Below are positions 34,876 to 43,501 of a stretch of DNA of 64,000 nt, one piece after another. The stretch is from Pseudomonadota bacterium (GTDB lineage: Bacteria; Pseudomonadota; Alphaproteobacteria; Rhizobiales; Rhizobiaceae). The translations under genes and the position numbers were made by a program. The notes below the pieces were generated by a model that worked only from the letters and a program-made list of their open reading frames with translations, ran no database searches and was not told where the DNA came from. The stretch covers positions 62,001-126,000 of the forward strand of contig JAEXYH010000036.1 in NCBI GenBank assembly GCA_023451735.1, read 5' to 3'. The stretch's first letter is position 1, and the number at the start of each line of letters is the position of its first letter.

Positions 34876-35397
34876 TTAGGCGTCGACTTGCAATACGTCG
34901 TTGAACCTATTGAACGCCCCGCAAAGTGCAATCCGCCACGTGAGCTCTACGAGCTGCGCATCGCTGAAATGCACTTTCAGATCCGCAATGACCTGATCAC
35001 GAATACGATGCCAATCGCTCGACACGGCGATTGCATATTCCACCACTCTGCGATCCAACTCCGTAAGACCAGCGAATGTTCTCAGGTCTTCTAGTGTTTC
35101 GACGCCATCGATGTTCAAACCGGCCACCGCGAGCTTGGGAGCGTGCTGGTCGACGCAGAATTCGCATTTGTTGACCAATGAGACGGCGATGATCCCAAGC
35201 TCCAGATAGCGCTTATCCAGCACGGCTTCGTCTGAAAGTTGCGTGAGAAGCTTCCACATATGCTCGAATACAGGCAGGCGGTTTGCCATGACGCCAGCTT
35301 GGCCTTCGAACGGCCCGTAGGAGGTCATCTTGTCCCAGAGCGGCCTGAGATCTTCTGGAAGTGCATCACGTTGAAGAGCGGGTACTCTCGGCATCAA
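34876..35397 (-). CDS. Carboxymuconolactone decarboxylase/AhpD-family protein
   Basis: 173-residue protein of the CMD/AhpD fold. The redox motif CEFCVDQH (C78, C81, H85) with upstream E66 matches the AhpD-type peroxidase/disulfide active site rather than the true decarboxylase. It ends a leftward Liv-type importer operon and overlaps the LivM-type permease by four bases. Likely a thiol-dependent peroxidase protecting against oxidants from the nearby flavin monooxygenase, or an enzyme acting on the imported compound. Which one is open. Confidence 0.88.
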   Translation of the reverse strand: MMPRVPALQRDALPEDLRPLWDKMTSYGPFEGQAGVMANRLPVFEHMWKLLTQLSDEAVLDKRYLELGIIAVSLVNKCEFCVDQHAPKLAVAGLNIDGVETLEDLRTFAGLTELDRRVVEYAIAVSSDWHRIRDQVIADLKVHFSDAQLVELTWRIALCGAFNRFNDVLQVDA

Positions 35398-36326
35398 TTT
35401 GCTCCTGATTTGAGGGCGGCAGACGCGACAAACGTCGGTTTTTCACGGCCAAAGCCTTGCGGTTTCAAAACAAGGATCGCTACGAGTGCGACCCCGACAA
35501 AGATCAATCTCAGCGAGGCGAGGGTTGAGCCATCGAGCCCCGGCACGAGATCGACCAGAAAACGGCTGCCTTCCAAAAGAGAGATCAAAACGATCGCTGC
35601 TGCGAGCACGCCAATATTGCTCCCCCGCCCTCCGACCACGACCGCCATGAACGCATAGGCCGTGATGATTGCCGAAAATTGCGTAGGGTCGATATAAGAA
35701 TAGTAGAAGCTGTGAAGCGAACCGGCCAAACCCAGAACAACACCGCCAAGCGCAAAGATTCTCACCCGGATCGACAGCACCGAATGCCCCAGCGACGACA
35801 CGATATCTGGATCATCGCGTGTCGCTCTCATCAGCCGACCGAAAGGCGACTTCGCCAGGAGGGTCAAGACAAGATAAACTGCACCCAGCGACAGGCCTGA
35901 GAGAGCCAGGAACGTGATGTCGGCCCAAGCCTGTGGAACGACGGATGCGAATGGCCGCGAAATACCGGATATACCGAGCGTCCCCATCGTCAGCCAATCC
36001 TCGTAGCTGATGAGTAGCCTTACACATTCTGCAAAGCCAAGCGTTACGATAGCAAGATAGTCCTCACTCAGCCGGATCGAGATGAGGCTCACGAGAGCGG
36101 AAATCACAGCAGTGCCAATCATGGCAACCACCATCGAGACGATAGGCGGCGTTCCCGCGACGGTCATCAGCGCTGCGATATACGCGCCGAGCATATAGAA
36201 TCCGAACAGGCCAAAATTGACCAATCCACCCACGCCCCATTGAAGATTTAGGGCCAGCCCAGCCATAGTGGCCATCACCACGACGCAAAGAGTTGCGATC
36301 AGATAAGCAGTCATCGCTGCACCCAT
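35394..36326 (-). CDS. Branched-chain amino acid-type ABC permease (LivM family)
   Basis: 310-residue permease with about eight to nine hydrophobic segments. Typical LivM stretches are GLALNLQWGVGGLVNFGLFG near the N-terminus, AIVTLGFAECVRLLI, and the cytoplasmic loop SPFGRLMRATRDDPDIVSSL. Overlaps LivH by 16 bases and the CMD gene by four. Despite the family name, such importers carry many ligands (amides, urea, aromatic acids). Confidence 0.92.
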   Translation of the reverse strand: MGAAMTAYLIATLCVVVMATMAGLALNLQWGVGGLVNFGLFGFYMLGAYIAALMTVAGTPPIVSMVVAMIGTAVISALVSLISIRLSEDYLAIVTLGFAECVRLLISYEDWLTMGTLGISGISRPFASVVPQAWADITFLALSGLSLGAVYLVLTLLAKSPFGRLMRATRDDPDIVSSLGHSVLSIRVRIFALGGVVLGLAGSLHSFYYSYIDPTQFSAIITAYAFMAVVVGGRGSNIGVLAAAIVLISLLEGSRFLVDLVPGLDGSTLASLRLIFVGVALVAILVLKPQGFGREKPTFVASAALKSGAN

Positions 36327-37171
36327 TTCGTTCCGAAAATGCCCCAGGGGCGGACGATCAACAGAAGCGTCATGATGCCGAAAGCGACGATCAGGCGGTA
36401 GTGCGGAGCCATGAAAAGTGTCGCAAACTCCTCAGCCAGTCCCAATACCACCGCGCCGGCGACTGCTGCCATCGGGCTGGCAATGCCTCCAAGGATTGCA
36501 GCGGTGAAAACTTGCAGGAGATAATTCCAACCCATTTGCGGTTCGATGTTCGTATCGATTCCGATCAACACACCGGCCAATGCGGCAAGCGCTCCAGAAA
36601 TCGCCCAGACGGCCGCAACGACCTTTCCGCGTTCGATGCCACGTGATGCCGCCAAGGATGGGTTGTCTGCTACCGCTCTCATGGCTCGACCCAGTTTAGA
36701 AAATCGAAACACAAGCCAGACAGCCAGCAGGGATGCGAGCACCGTTGCGACAATGATCAATTGCTCTTGGTTGACCCGGAGCCCCCAAAACCGAAACGGA
36801 CGCGCCACCGCAAGGTCGAAACTCCGTGGCGAATTTCCTGCGAAAAGTCTGACGATGTTCTCGAGCGCGATTGCAATTCCCATCGATGCCACGAGAAGGA
36901 TAAGGCCTGAGCGGTCACGCAGATGGCGATACGAAACATAGTCGATGCCTATTGCTATCAATCCTGTCGCGATCGCGCCACTTGAGGCGGCAAACCAAAG
37001 CGGCAGTAGCAACACTATATTGGCGTACCACGTGACGAAAGCTCCGACCGTCACATAGGATCCGATCGCGTAGTTCGGGAACCGAAGAACGCTGAACGTG
37101 AGCGAAAGCGCAAGCGCAGGAAGCGCCAGGATGAGACCCGTCGTGAGGCCGTTGATTATCATTTGGCTCAT
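36311..37171 (-). CDS. Branched-chain amino acid-type ABC permease (LivH family)
   Basis: 286-residue permease with about eight transmembrane segments. The family start (MIINGLTTGLILALPALALS) and the loop SKLGRAMRAVADNPSLAASRG are diagnostic. Its start codon shares one base with the LivF stop at 37171. Pairs with LivM to form the channel. Confidence 0.93.
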   Translation of the reverse strand: MSQMIINGLTTGLILALPALALSLTFSVLRFPNYAIGSYVTVGAFVTWYANIVLLLPLWFAASSGAIATGLIAIGIDYVSYRHLRDRSGLILLVASMGIAIALENIVRLFAGNSPRSFDLAVARPFRFWGLRVNQEQLIIVATVLASLLAVWLVFRFSKLGRAMRAVADNPSLAASRGIERGKVVAAVWAISGALAALAGVLIGIDTNIEPQMGWNYLLQVFTAAILGGIASPMAAVAGAVVLGLAEEFATLFMAPHYRLIVAFGIMTLLLIVRPWGIFGTKWVQR

Positions 37172-37902
37172 CAGTGACCTCCAAGATAAAGGCGTCTGAT
37201 ATCAGGATCGGCGAGCACCACATCTGACGCCCCCTGCAGCCGCACTTGCCCATTGACGAGCACGAGGCCATGGTCGGAAGCGCCAAGTCCAAGCCGAGTG
37301 TTCTGCTCGATCAGGAACAAGGTTACTCCGGACCTGGAGATGCGGCCGATGATCTCGAACAGCAGCTCTGCGTTTCGTGGAGATAGTCCCGCGGATGGCT
37401 CATCGAGCGCCAATATGCGAGGATTGGGAACGAGAGCTGACGCCATCGCCACCATCTGTCGCTGGCCGCCACTCAGAACGCCTGCCCGCTCGTGAAGCTT
37501 ACTTTGTATCTCAGGGAAGAGCTCTAACAGCTCGCGGAGCCTTGCACTAAAGGAAGTGACCCTGGAAGCTCGCACAAAGTCATAGGCAACACGAAGATTG
37601 TCGAGAACCGACATGTTCGGAAAAACGTTTGCTTCCTGCGGAACATAACCCAACCCAGCCTCGGCCCGTTCAGCGGTAGACCAGCCGGTAATGTCCTGTC
37701 CGCCGAGATAGATCTTCCCCGCGCTTGGCCGAACAAGGCCGAGCACCGTTTTCATGAGCGTGGATTTGCCGGAACCATTCGGTCCGACAACGGTCAGGAT
37801 CTTGCCCGCCTCGGCGTTGAAGCTGACGTGCTTAAGTACCGGTTGCGCGCCATATCCGGCAACGAGGCCATCCACGACCAGATTTTTCGAGGCCACTGTC
37901 AT
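37171..37902 (-). CDS. Branched-chain amino acid-type ABC ATPase (LivF family)
   Basis: 243-residue ATPase. Walker A GPNGSGKST at residues 40-48, GYVPQEANVFPNMSV as Q-loop, signature LSGGQRQMVAMASAL, Walker B ILALDEPSAGLSP, H-loop LIEQN. The ATG at 37902 overlaps the LivG stop as ATGA, which fixes the start over a longer frame reading into livG. Confidence 0.93.
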   Translation of the reverse strand: MTVASKNLVVDGLVAGYGAQPVLKHVSFNAEAGKILTVVGPNGSGKSTLMKTVLGLVRPSAGKIYLGGQDITGWSTAERAEAGLGYVPQEANVFPNMSVLDNLRVAYDFVRASRVTSFSARLRELLELFPEIQSKLHERAGVLSGGQRQMVAMASALVPNPRILALDEPSAGLSPRNAELLFEIIGRISRSGVTLFLIEQNTRLGLGASDHGLVLVNGQVRLQGASDVVLADPDIRRLYLGGH

Positions 37903-38654
37903 GCGCTGTACCCGAGATATGCATTTGCGACTTCGTCGTTGCTGACAACCTCGTCGAAGCTGCCTTCCGCAATCACCTTGCCCTCTGCGAGTGCATAGAC
38001 GCGATCGCACAGTGTACTGATCATCGTCATGTTATGTTCAACCATACCGAACGTAATTCCTTCGCCACGAAGTACCTGAATAAACTCCGTGATTTCGCCG
38101 ACACGTGTGGGATTGACGCCCGCACTCGGCTCGTCCAGCAAGATCAGCTTCGGCTCCCTCATCAGGACCCTGCACAGATCGAGCAACTTTTTCTGTCCCC
38201 CGGATAATGCGTTAGAGGCCGAATCCGCGTGCCGCCACAGATCCACTCGTTGAAGGAGCGCACGAGCTTTCTCAACGTTTCTTTCCTGTTCACGTCGGAA
38301 AGCCGCACGACGAAAAAGTGCGGACGTCACTGTATCGTGCCTGCTGCCCGAAGACGCTATCAGCAGGTTTTCCAGGACGGTGAGGCCGGCAAGATCGCGT
38401 GATTGCTGGAAAGAACGCCCGATTCCCAGACGTGCCCTTGCCACGGGAAGGAGCCGTGTGATTGTTTGACCTTCGAAAACAATATCGCCATGTTTGGGAC
38501 GGACCGAACCGGCAAGCACGGAAAACAACGTTGATTTCCCGGCGCCATTCGGGCCGATCAGGCCCGTCACGGTACCGGGTTCGAGATTGACGGAAACGCG
38601 ATCAAGCGCTTTGAAGCCTCCATAGGAGACTTCAAGATTTCGACCTTCAAGCAT
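37899..38654 (-). CDS. Branched-chain amino acid-type ABC ATPase (LivG family)
   Basis: 251-residue ATPase. Walker A GPNGAGKST at 34-42, Q-loop SFQQSRDLAGLTV, signature LSGGQKKLLDLCRVL, Walker B LILLDEPSAGVNP, H-loop MVEHNM. One base separates it from the receptor gene. Forms the ATPase pair with LivF. Confidence 0.93.
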   Translation of the reverse strand: MLEGRNLEVSYGGFKALDRVSVNLEPGTVTGLIGPNGAGKSTLFSVLAGSVRPKHGDIVFEGQTITRLLPVARARLGIGRSFQQSRDLAGLTVLENLLIASSGSRHDTVTSALFRRAAFRREQERNVEKARALLQRVDLWRHADSASNALSGGQKKLLDLCRVLMREPKLILLDEPSAGVNPTRVGEITEFIQVLRGEGITFGMVEHNMTMISTLCDRVYALAEGKVIAEGSFDEVVSNDEVANAYLGYSA

Positions 38655-38655
38655 T

Positions 38656-39879
38656 TTAACGGATGACTTCGGTCAGCTTGCTCTCGCCATTCTCGATCAA
38701 GAAATGACCATAGGCGAGATTCGACTGGTCGCCATTTGGCTGGAAGCGAAAATCAGAGGCAGCGCCGGAATATCTGAATGGCTTGCCCGATTTCACGGCT
38801 TCAAGTGCCTTGGCGGGGTCACCAATCGGCGGAGCATCGGCGTTAACGAGTTGCGGAAATTGGGATCCGATTGCGGCTCCCTCAGTCGACTTCGCCTTTT
38901 CAATGGCCAGTGCGGTGAGGACAATCTGGTCAAATACCTGAGCACCAAAGCTCATCACAGTGCCTTCGTTGCGGCCAATTCGCTTCAGGTAAATGTCATA
39001 AGCTTCCGATTTGTCTACAGGGACATGCTGCGTGTGATGCACGCCCTCAGCAACGTCTTTTCCGACATTCGCCACGAACTGACCATTTGAGCCGGCGGCA
39101 TTGCCGTAAGCGTAAATCTTTCCCTCATATCCGTTGCGATACAATTCCTTGGCGACAGCAGACAGCTCGTTGACGTAGGCCGCGACGAATATCGCCTCTG
39201 GATCGCCTTCGAGGATTTTGTCTACTTCGACACGGTATGATGGCTGGTTAGGATTGAAAGGAACCTCCTGCAGGACATTACCGCCGCCAGCAGTGAGCTC
39301 TTGCCTGAACGGCTCGATCGTCGAGAGGGTAAACGGCGTCTGGAGTACGAGAACCGACGCAGTCTTGACCTTGTCATTCAGCATCGCTTTGCCGAACGCC
39401 TTGCCCCAGTCTTTGCCATTTGTCTGGAAACGCCAGACCAGTCCCTTATTGTCTCCTTGGGTGATTTCGTCAGCAGATCCGTTAACGGTAAGGAGAACAC
39501 CCTTTTCAACCGCGATAGGTTTGATCGCCAAGGCTACCGCACTCGACCATACGCCCGCAATCGACGCGACTTTATCGACGTCAATGAGCTTTCGTGCTGC
39601 AGAAACGCCGACAGTCGGCTGAGTTTCGTCATCAGCCACAACCAGTTCAAGCTTACGATCAAGAACCCCTCCAGCGTTATTGATGATATCGACGGCCGCT
39701 CGAGCCGCGTCTTCTTCTTCTTTTCCGTACGGGCCACCCGAGCCGCTAAACGGGGCAAGCAGACCGAGTTTCACCGTTCCATCCTGAGCGAAAGACGGCA
39801 GGCTGGTGCCCGCAAGAGCAGCGGACGAAAGCAGTGCTCCCAACATGAGGCGTCGGGATATTTTTCTAATCGAAGACAT
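38656..39879 (-). CDS. Branched-chain amino acid-type ABC substrate-binding protein
   Basis: 407-residue type-I receptor (LivK/AmiC-like). The leader contains a twin arginine (RKISRRLMLGALLSS) and ends near SFAQDG, then KLGLLAPFSGSGGPYGKEEE opens the first lobe. Other landmarks are VVADDETQPTVGVSAARKL and AIAGVWSS-like SIAGVWSSAVALAI. It is first in the leftward importer operon. The 218 bases upstream hold a long inverted repeat and the divergent LLM monooxygenase, so import and oxidation are probably co-regulated. Ligand unknown; it is unlikely to be leucine itself. Confidence 0.93.
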   Translation of the reverse strand: MSSIRKISRRLMLGALLSSAALAGTSLPSFAQDGTVKLGLLAPFSGSGGPYGKEEEDAARAAVDIINNAGGVLDRKLELVVADDETQPTVGVSAARKLIDVDKVASIAGVWSSAVALAIKPIAVEKGVLLTVNGSADEITQGDNKGLVWRFQTNGKDWGKAFGKAMLNDKVKTASVLVLQTPFTLSTIEPFRQELTAGGGNVLQEVPFNPNQPSYRVEVDKILEGDPEAIFVAAYVNELSAVAKELYRNGYEGKIYAYGNAAGSNGQFVANVGKDVAEGVHHTQHVPVDKSEAYDIYLKRIGRNEGTVMSFGAQVFDQIVLTALAIEKAKSTEGAAIGSQFPQLVNADAPPIGDPAKALEAVKSGKPFRYSGAASDFRFQPNGDQSNLAYGHFLIENGESKLTEVIR

Positions 39880-39936
39880 TTGATGCGGCTCCAAAGGAAG
39901 AAAGCGGAGTGCAGAAGAGAAAGCTTGAACTCTCTT

Positions 39937-39970
39937 AATGCGTTGTTTAACAAACTAAATTCAACGCATT
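39937..39970. promoter_or_regulatory. Inverted repeat in divergent promoter (candidate operator)
   Basis: AATGCGTTG at 39937-39945 and CAACGCATT at 39962-39970 are perfect 9-base inverted arms separated by 16 AT-rich bases. It lies between the leftward receptor gene (start 39879) and the rightward LLM gene (start 40098). Arm length and spacing suit a dimeric regulator; no regulator gene is adjacent, so the protein would act in trans. A T-run typical of terminators is absent. Confidence 0.55.
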
Positions 39971-40097
39971 TTACTGTCAATTGTCATGCCGGCAGTCTTA
40001 AGTAAAAGAGACACCCGCGTCGATTGCCTGCTTATATGTAGAATAAAATACCAATCTCCGCAGCTTTGTAGCGCTGCCGTTCTTCAGGAGCAATCGA

Positions 40098-41459
40098 GTG
40101 GAAAAACAGTTACGCATCAATTCGTTTCAGATGTGCGCCCCTGTCCACAATTGGGCCGGGCTTTGGAGGATGCCGGGCGACATCGCGGTAGATTACAACA
40201 AGCTTTCGTATTGGACAGATATGGCCAAGACCGCTGAACGCGGATTTCTGGATGCGATTTTCATCGCAGACGTGTTCGGCGTTTATGATGTATATGGTGG
40301 TTCGCCAGATGCTGCGCTTCGTGCAGGAACCCAGCTTCCGTCGATGGACCCAACAATCCCGATCTCGGCAATGGCACTCGTCACAGAGCATTTAGGCTTT
40401 GGCGTAACCACGAACCTTAGCTATGAGCACCCCTACCAATTCGCTCGCCGTTTCTCGACCCTGGATCATTTAACCAATGGTCGCATAGGCTGGAATATCG
40501 TCACCGGGTACCTGGAAAGTGGAGCCAGAGGGATGGGGCGAGCGCTGCAGATTGAGCATGATGCCCGCTACGATGTGGCGGAGGATTTCATGGCGGCTTG
40601 CTATAAGCTGTGGGAGCACTCCTGGGAAGAGAATGCGGTCCAACGCGACAGGAACACTGGAGTGTTCACGGACCCGAGTAAAGTGCACAGGATTGTGCAC
40701 GACGGTCCTCATTTCCAAGTCGATGGCGTACATTTATCCGAGCCATCACCTCAGCGAACACCTCTCCTGTTTCAGGCTGGTTCTTCGGAGCGCGGGCGCA
40801 TCTTTGCGGCGCGACACGCTGAATGTGTTTTCATCAACGGTCCGAGCAAAGCCTCGGCCACCAAGACGGTTAGGGCATTACGACAAGCGGCGCTGGACGC
40901 AGGTCGCGACCCGGACGACCTCACGATCTTTCTGGCGTCGAACGTGATTATCGCACCGACGGCTGCAGAGGCGACAGAATTGCACGAAGAGTACTCTCGC
41001 TACATAGATGCGGTGGGACAATTGACGCTTGTATCGGGCTGGACAGGCATCGATCTTTCGGGGTTGGAGCCGGACGATGTGATTCCGTTTGCAAACTCGA
41101 ACGCAATTCGGTCGACCGCCGAGAACCTCACAGTCAAAGCACCGAGACCGATACATGTTCGAGATCTGACTACGCTTTCATCAACTGGGGCCCGCGCACC
41201 GTTTCTTGTCGGCACGGCCTCCCAGGTGGCGGATGCATTGATCGAGTGGATCGACGAAACAGGTGTGGATGGGTTCAACATCCCTCGCCTGTCCGTTCCC
41301 TCAACCCTTCTCTCTGTCGTAGATCAGCTTGTGCCGGAGCTTCAAAACCGTGGACGTTTCAAGGCGGGCTACATTGAGGGAACGTTGCGCGAGAAGTTCA
41401 ACGGCGGCCAAGGCGCCTATCTAAATGAAAGGCAAGCGGGACGCCGCTCTCATCTATGA
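40098..41459 (+). CDS. LLM-class FMN-dependent monooxygenase (NtaA/SnaA/DszA type)
   Basis: 453-residue flavin monooxygenase of the same branch as the gene at 2741 but clearly distinct. Landmarks: WRMPGDIAVDYNKLSYWTDM near the N-terminus, FSTLDHLTNGRIGWNIVTGY, and PLLFQAGSSERGRIFAARHA. Start is GTG 40098 with AGGAG eight bases upstream. It is divergent from the Liv-type importer and needs FMNH2 from a partner; the only flavin reductase in view is at 5517. It should oxidise the compound that importer brings in. Its stop overlaps a small frame as ATGA. Confidence 0.92.
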   Translation: MEKQLRINSFQMCAPVHNWAGLWRMPGDIAVDYNKLSYWTDMAKTAERGFLDAIFIADVFGVYDVYGGSPDAALRAGTQLPSMDPTIPISAMALVTEHLGFGVTTNLSYEHPYQFARRFSTLDHLTNGRIGWNIVTGYLESGARGMGRALQIEHDARYDVAEDFMAACYKLWEHSWEENAVQRDRNTGVFTDPSKVHRIVHDGPHFQVDGVHLSEPSPQRTPLLFQAGSSERGRIFAARHAECVFINGPSKASATKTVRALRQAALDAGRDPDDLTIFLASNVIIAPTAAEATELHEEYSRYIDAVGQLTLVSGWTGIDLSGLEPDDVIPFANSNAIRSTAENLTVKAPRPIHVRDLTTLSSTGARAPFLVGTASQVADALIEWIDETGVDGFNIPRLSVPSTLLSVVDQLVPELQNRGRFKAGYIEGTLREKFNGGQGAYLNERQAGRRSHL

Positions 41460-41584
41460 AATTAGATATCAAATTCAAGGAAGTTATTACGACTCATGAA
41501 GGGATGTGGACCTCTGACCAGCATGTTTCACTCGACCAGGCTATTGGGAAAGCATACGGATTTGTGGTGGCAGATTGCCTGTAG
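41456..41584 (+). CDS. Short ORF coupled to LLM gene, possibly truncated
   Basis: A 42-residue frame begins with ATG overlapping the LLM stop (ATGA) and ends at TAG 41582. It reads MKLDIKFKEVITTHEG at the start and matches nothing I recognise. The coupling suggests a real second gene of the operon that has lost its 3' part, since the following 400 bases are non-coding and decayed. It may also be chance. Confidence 0.3.
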   Translation: MKLDIKFKEVITTHEGMWTSDQHVSLDQAIGKAYGFVVADCL

Positions 41585-42009
41585 CTAAACTCAATATCTT
41601 CGAGTGATAAACCGTGTAGTTGCCGCGGCGCTAATGGTTGGCTCGCATCTCAATTGCTGAGGCCACAAAGGGCGCTCCCTCGAAATGGATACTTAGGCAG
41701 CGTGTTAGTCATGACTGTCGAAGCGGCGAAAGCAATTGCCGGATGAATCACGGACATAAGTGGCCATAGAGAATGAGGTCTTGTCTCCATTTAGTTCGCA
41801 ACCATGAAAGCGAATGCCTTACCCTCACGAAGAAGCCCGAAGCTTTGCAGGCAAGAACGCGGCTCATATCTACGCCGAGATCGAGTTTGCGGATATCTGC
41901 GTCCTCGGCAAAATCGAGCTTGTTGAGATCAACCCAGAAGACATTGGGGAGTTGGTCGACTCGCCGTAGAAAACCATGGATTTCTGGTCTGCGACCACGC
42001 GCCACCGTG
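41585..42009. other. Decayed interval between LLM operon and RidA
   Basis: 425 bases without a firm gene. On the minus strand a frame opens at GTG 42005, five bases after the RidA stop, and runs 85 codons (IHGFLRRVDQLPNVFWVDL in its first half). This first half looks protein-like and may be the beginning of a gene that followed RidA in an operon and was then cut off near 41830. I cannot name it. Confidence 0.35.
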
Positions 42010-42357
42010 TTATTGGAACGTAGTCACCTGAACCTCGACCTTCAGTTTCGGCGAAGCGAGTCGTGCTTCGACGCACGCACGCACCGGCTCCTTGCCCGCG
42101 ACGACCCACGCGTCGTACACAGCATTCATCGCCGTGAAATCTGCCATGTCGGCCAACCAGATCATAACCTTGATTGCGTTTTGGCGGCCGCTTCCACACT
42201 GCGCCAAAAGGTCGTCGATCTGTCGCAGTACATCGGTCGTCTGAGCCGTGATATCCACTTCAGGGTCAAGTGGCGGCACGCCCTTAAGATACACCATTCC
42301 GTTATGGACGATTGCAGCGCTCATGCGCGCATTACCTGCTATTCTCATGATGGTCAT
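42010..42357 (-). CDS. RidA/YjgF-family protein
   Basis: 115-residue RidA-fold protein (enamine/imine deaminase family). The family pattern is visible in MSAAIVHNGMVYLKGVPPLD, the QTTDVLRQIDDLLAQCGS helix, and the end VRACVEARLASPKLKVEVQV. GGAG nine bases upstream supports ATG 42357 over a second ATG at 42348. It follows a broken DUF4392-type gene on the same strand. It would deaminate reactive enamine products of amino-acid enzymes. Confidence 0.88.
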   Translation of the reverse strand: MTIMRIAGNARMSAAIVHNGMVYLKGVPPLDPEVDITAQTTDVLRQIDDLLAQCGSGRQNAIKVMIWLADMADFTAMNAVYDAWVVAGKEPVRACVEARLASPKLKVEVQVTTFQ

Positions 42358-42431
42358 GAATAGGATCTCCGTAAAATTGTCCGGTTTCGCGTCTCGCCTT
42401 GCACCATCAACAGGCTGGCTGGCAGCGCGCT

Positions 42432-42815
42432 TCAGAACGGTCTTGTCGTCGGTTCGTCGAGGAAACGTGCGGTGATGTTGCTGATAAGAAGTGTAACGGC
42501 TGCGTTGCAGTCCGCTGGAATGCCGTCACAGACCGCCACCGGTCCACCGCCTCCGCCGTCGACCAGCCCGAGACCTATGCCCACATAGTGCATCTCTTCC
42601 TCCACTTCGGCCGAGTGGCAAAGGCTTGCATCCGACCTGAGCATCGCAAGCGCGCCGAGCACGCCATAGGCGCCGAGATTGGATGTGGTGCCGAAAACCA
42701 GATGATCTGTCGCGACCACGCTTAGAATACCGCCGCCGCAGGCGGTGGCGCTTTCCTGATTGTGCTCCGGAAGCGCCTCCATCACCGCCTCCCGAACTTT
42801 GCCGAAACCGATCTC
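42432..42815 (-). pseudogene. DUF4392/D-glutamate cyclase-like fragment
   Basis: The C-terminal third of a DUF4392-type protein: EIGFGKVREAVMEALPEH, then VVATDHLVFGTTSNLGAYGV, and a tail with GLVDGGGGG and CDGIPADCNAAVTLLI that parallels the family's VDG...DGLP ending. The conserved GDGGNE that should precede EIG is destroyed, with an in-frame stop (TGA) two codons before EIG, where a LysR fragment on the other strand begins. The first two thirds are missing. Stop at 42432 lies 75 bases before RidA. Confidence 0.6.
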
Positions 42816-43010
42816 GTTTCAGCGCCGTATCTCAACCAGAACTTGTTAGTCGCAATTCCCATGCGCGAGGCGAACTTAAATGATGGCTATCTCGCAGTCG
42901 TGACCTGCGTCGGCAGAACAGCTTCGCCAGCGTCTGAGATCCTATGTTCAATGCTGTGCCAATCAATACGATCGATCTGGCTTCTGGAGAGAGATTCTCA
43001 TCGGGTTTAA
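42801..43010 (+). pseudogene. LysR-type regulator C-terminal fragment
   Basis: Rightward frame ETDLVSAPYLNQNLLVAIP followed by LAVVTCVGRTASPASEILCSM has the form of the last strands and helix of a LysR effector domain (the RxGRxxSPAAxxL pattern). Nothing upstream on this strand continues it; it abuts the DUF4392 fragment at about 42810. About 65 residues remain. Confidence 0.5.
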
Positions 43011-43257
43011 CAGGCGTGGCTACATTGCTCTAGCCGTTCATCATGCGCCGCTTAACCAGTGCGTGATGCACGCTCAGTGGGCTAATACCTAAGGTCGCTA
43101 TGCTGAACTCAACATTGGAACGAGTTGTGGGGCCGCGATAGAATTATCTGAAAAATTCAAGGCTAACTTTGTTGTGTTGCTGTTGAGCTATTTCGAACCT
43201 ACCACCCACAACGAAGATACTTAGTATCGAATCGCCACAATCAGGCATAGATTTTCG

Positions 43258-43271
43258 CACCAAATGGTGCT
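43258..43271. promoter_or_regulatory. Inverted repeat upstream of vapB (candidate operator)
   Basis: GCACCA-AA-TGGTGC, a perfect 6-base inverted repeat with a 2-base centre, 29 bases before the vapB start. Antitoxin-toxin complexes of VapBC bind such sites to repress their own operon. The 250 bases further upstream (43011-43257) are AT-rich and hold no gene I can see. Confidence 0.5.
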
Positions 43272-43300
43272 AATGGCGCGATAAATCTGCGGAGCTAGAT

Positions 43301-43501
43301 ATGCGATCTACTATAAATATCGACGATAGCCTCATGGAACGGGCTAAGTCCCTCACAGGAACAAAGGAAACGGCGGCACTTGTACGCCAAGCATTAGAGA
43401 CGCTTGTGCGTATTGAATCCGGCAAGCGGCTGATCGCTCTTGGTGGCTCCATGCCCGACGCTGAAGCCGCCCCTCGCCGTCGGAGCCAAGTGGCCAGGTG
43501 A
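43301..43501 (+). CDS. vapB: VapB-type antitoxin
   Basis: 66-residue antitoxin. The N-terminal ribbon-helix-helix-like part (MRSTINIDDSLMERAKSLTG, then ETAALVRQALETLVR) binds DNA, and the charged tail with PRRRSQVAR should wrap the toxin. GGAG precedes the ATG at 43301. Its stop overlaps the toxin's GTG start by four bases. Typical size for the family found with PIN-domain toxins in rhizobia. Confidence 0.88.
   Translation: MRSTINIDDSLMERAKSLTGTKETAALVRQALETLVRIESGKRLIALGGSMPDAEAAPRRRSQVAR

Noticed and set aside
39301..40005. 234-codon plus-strand frame overlapping the Liv receptor
   Set aside because: Antisense to a well-supported receptor gene and crossing its promoter; no domain features.
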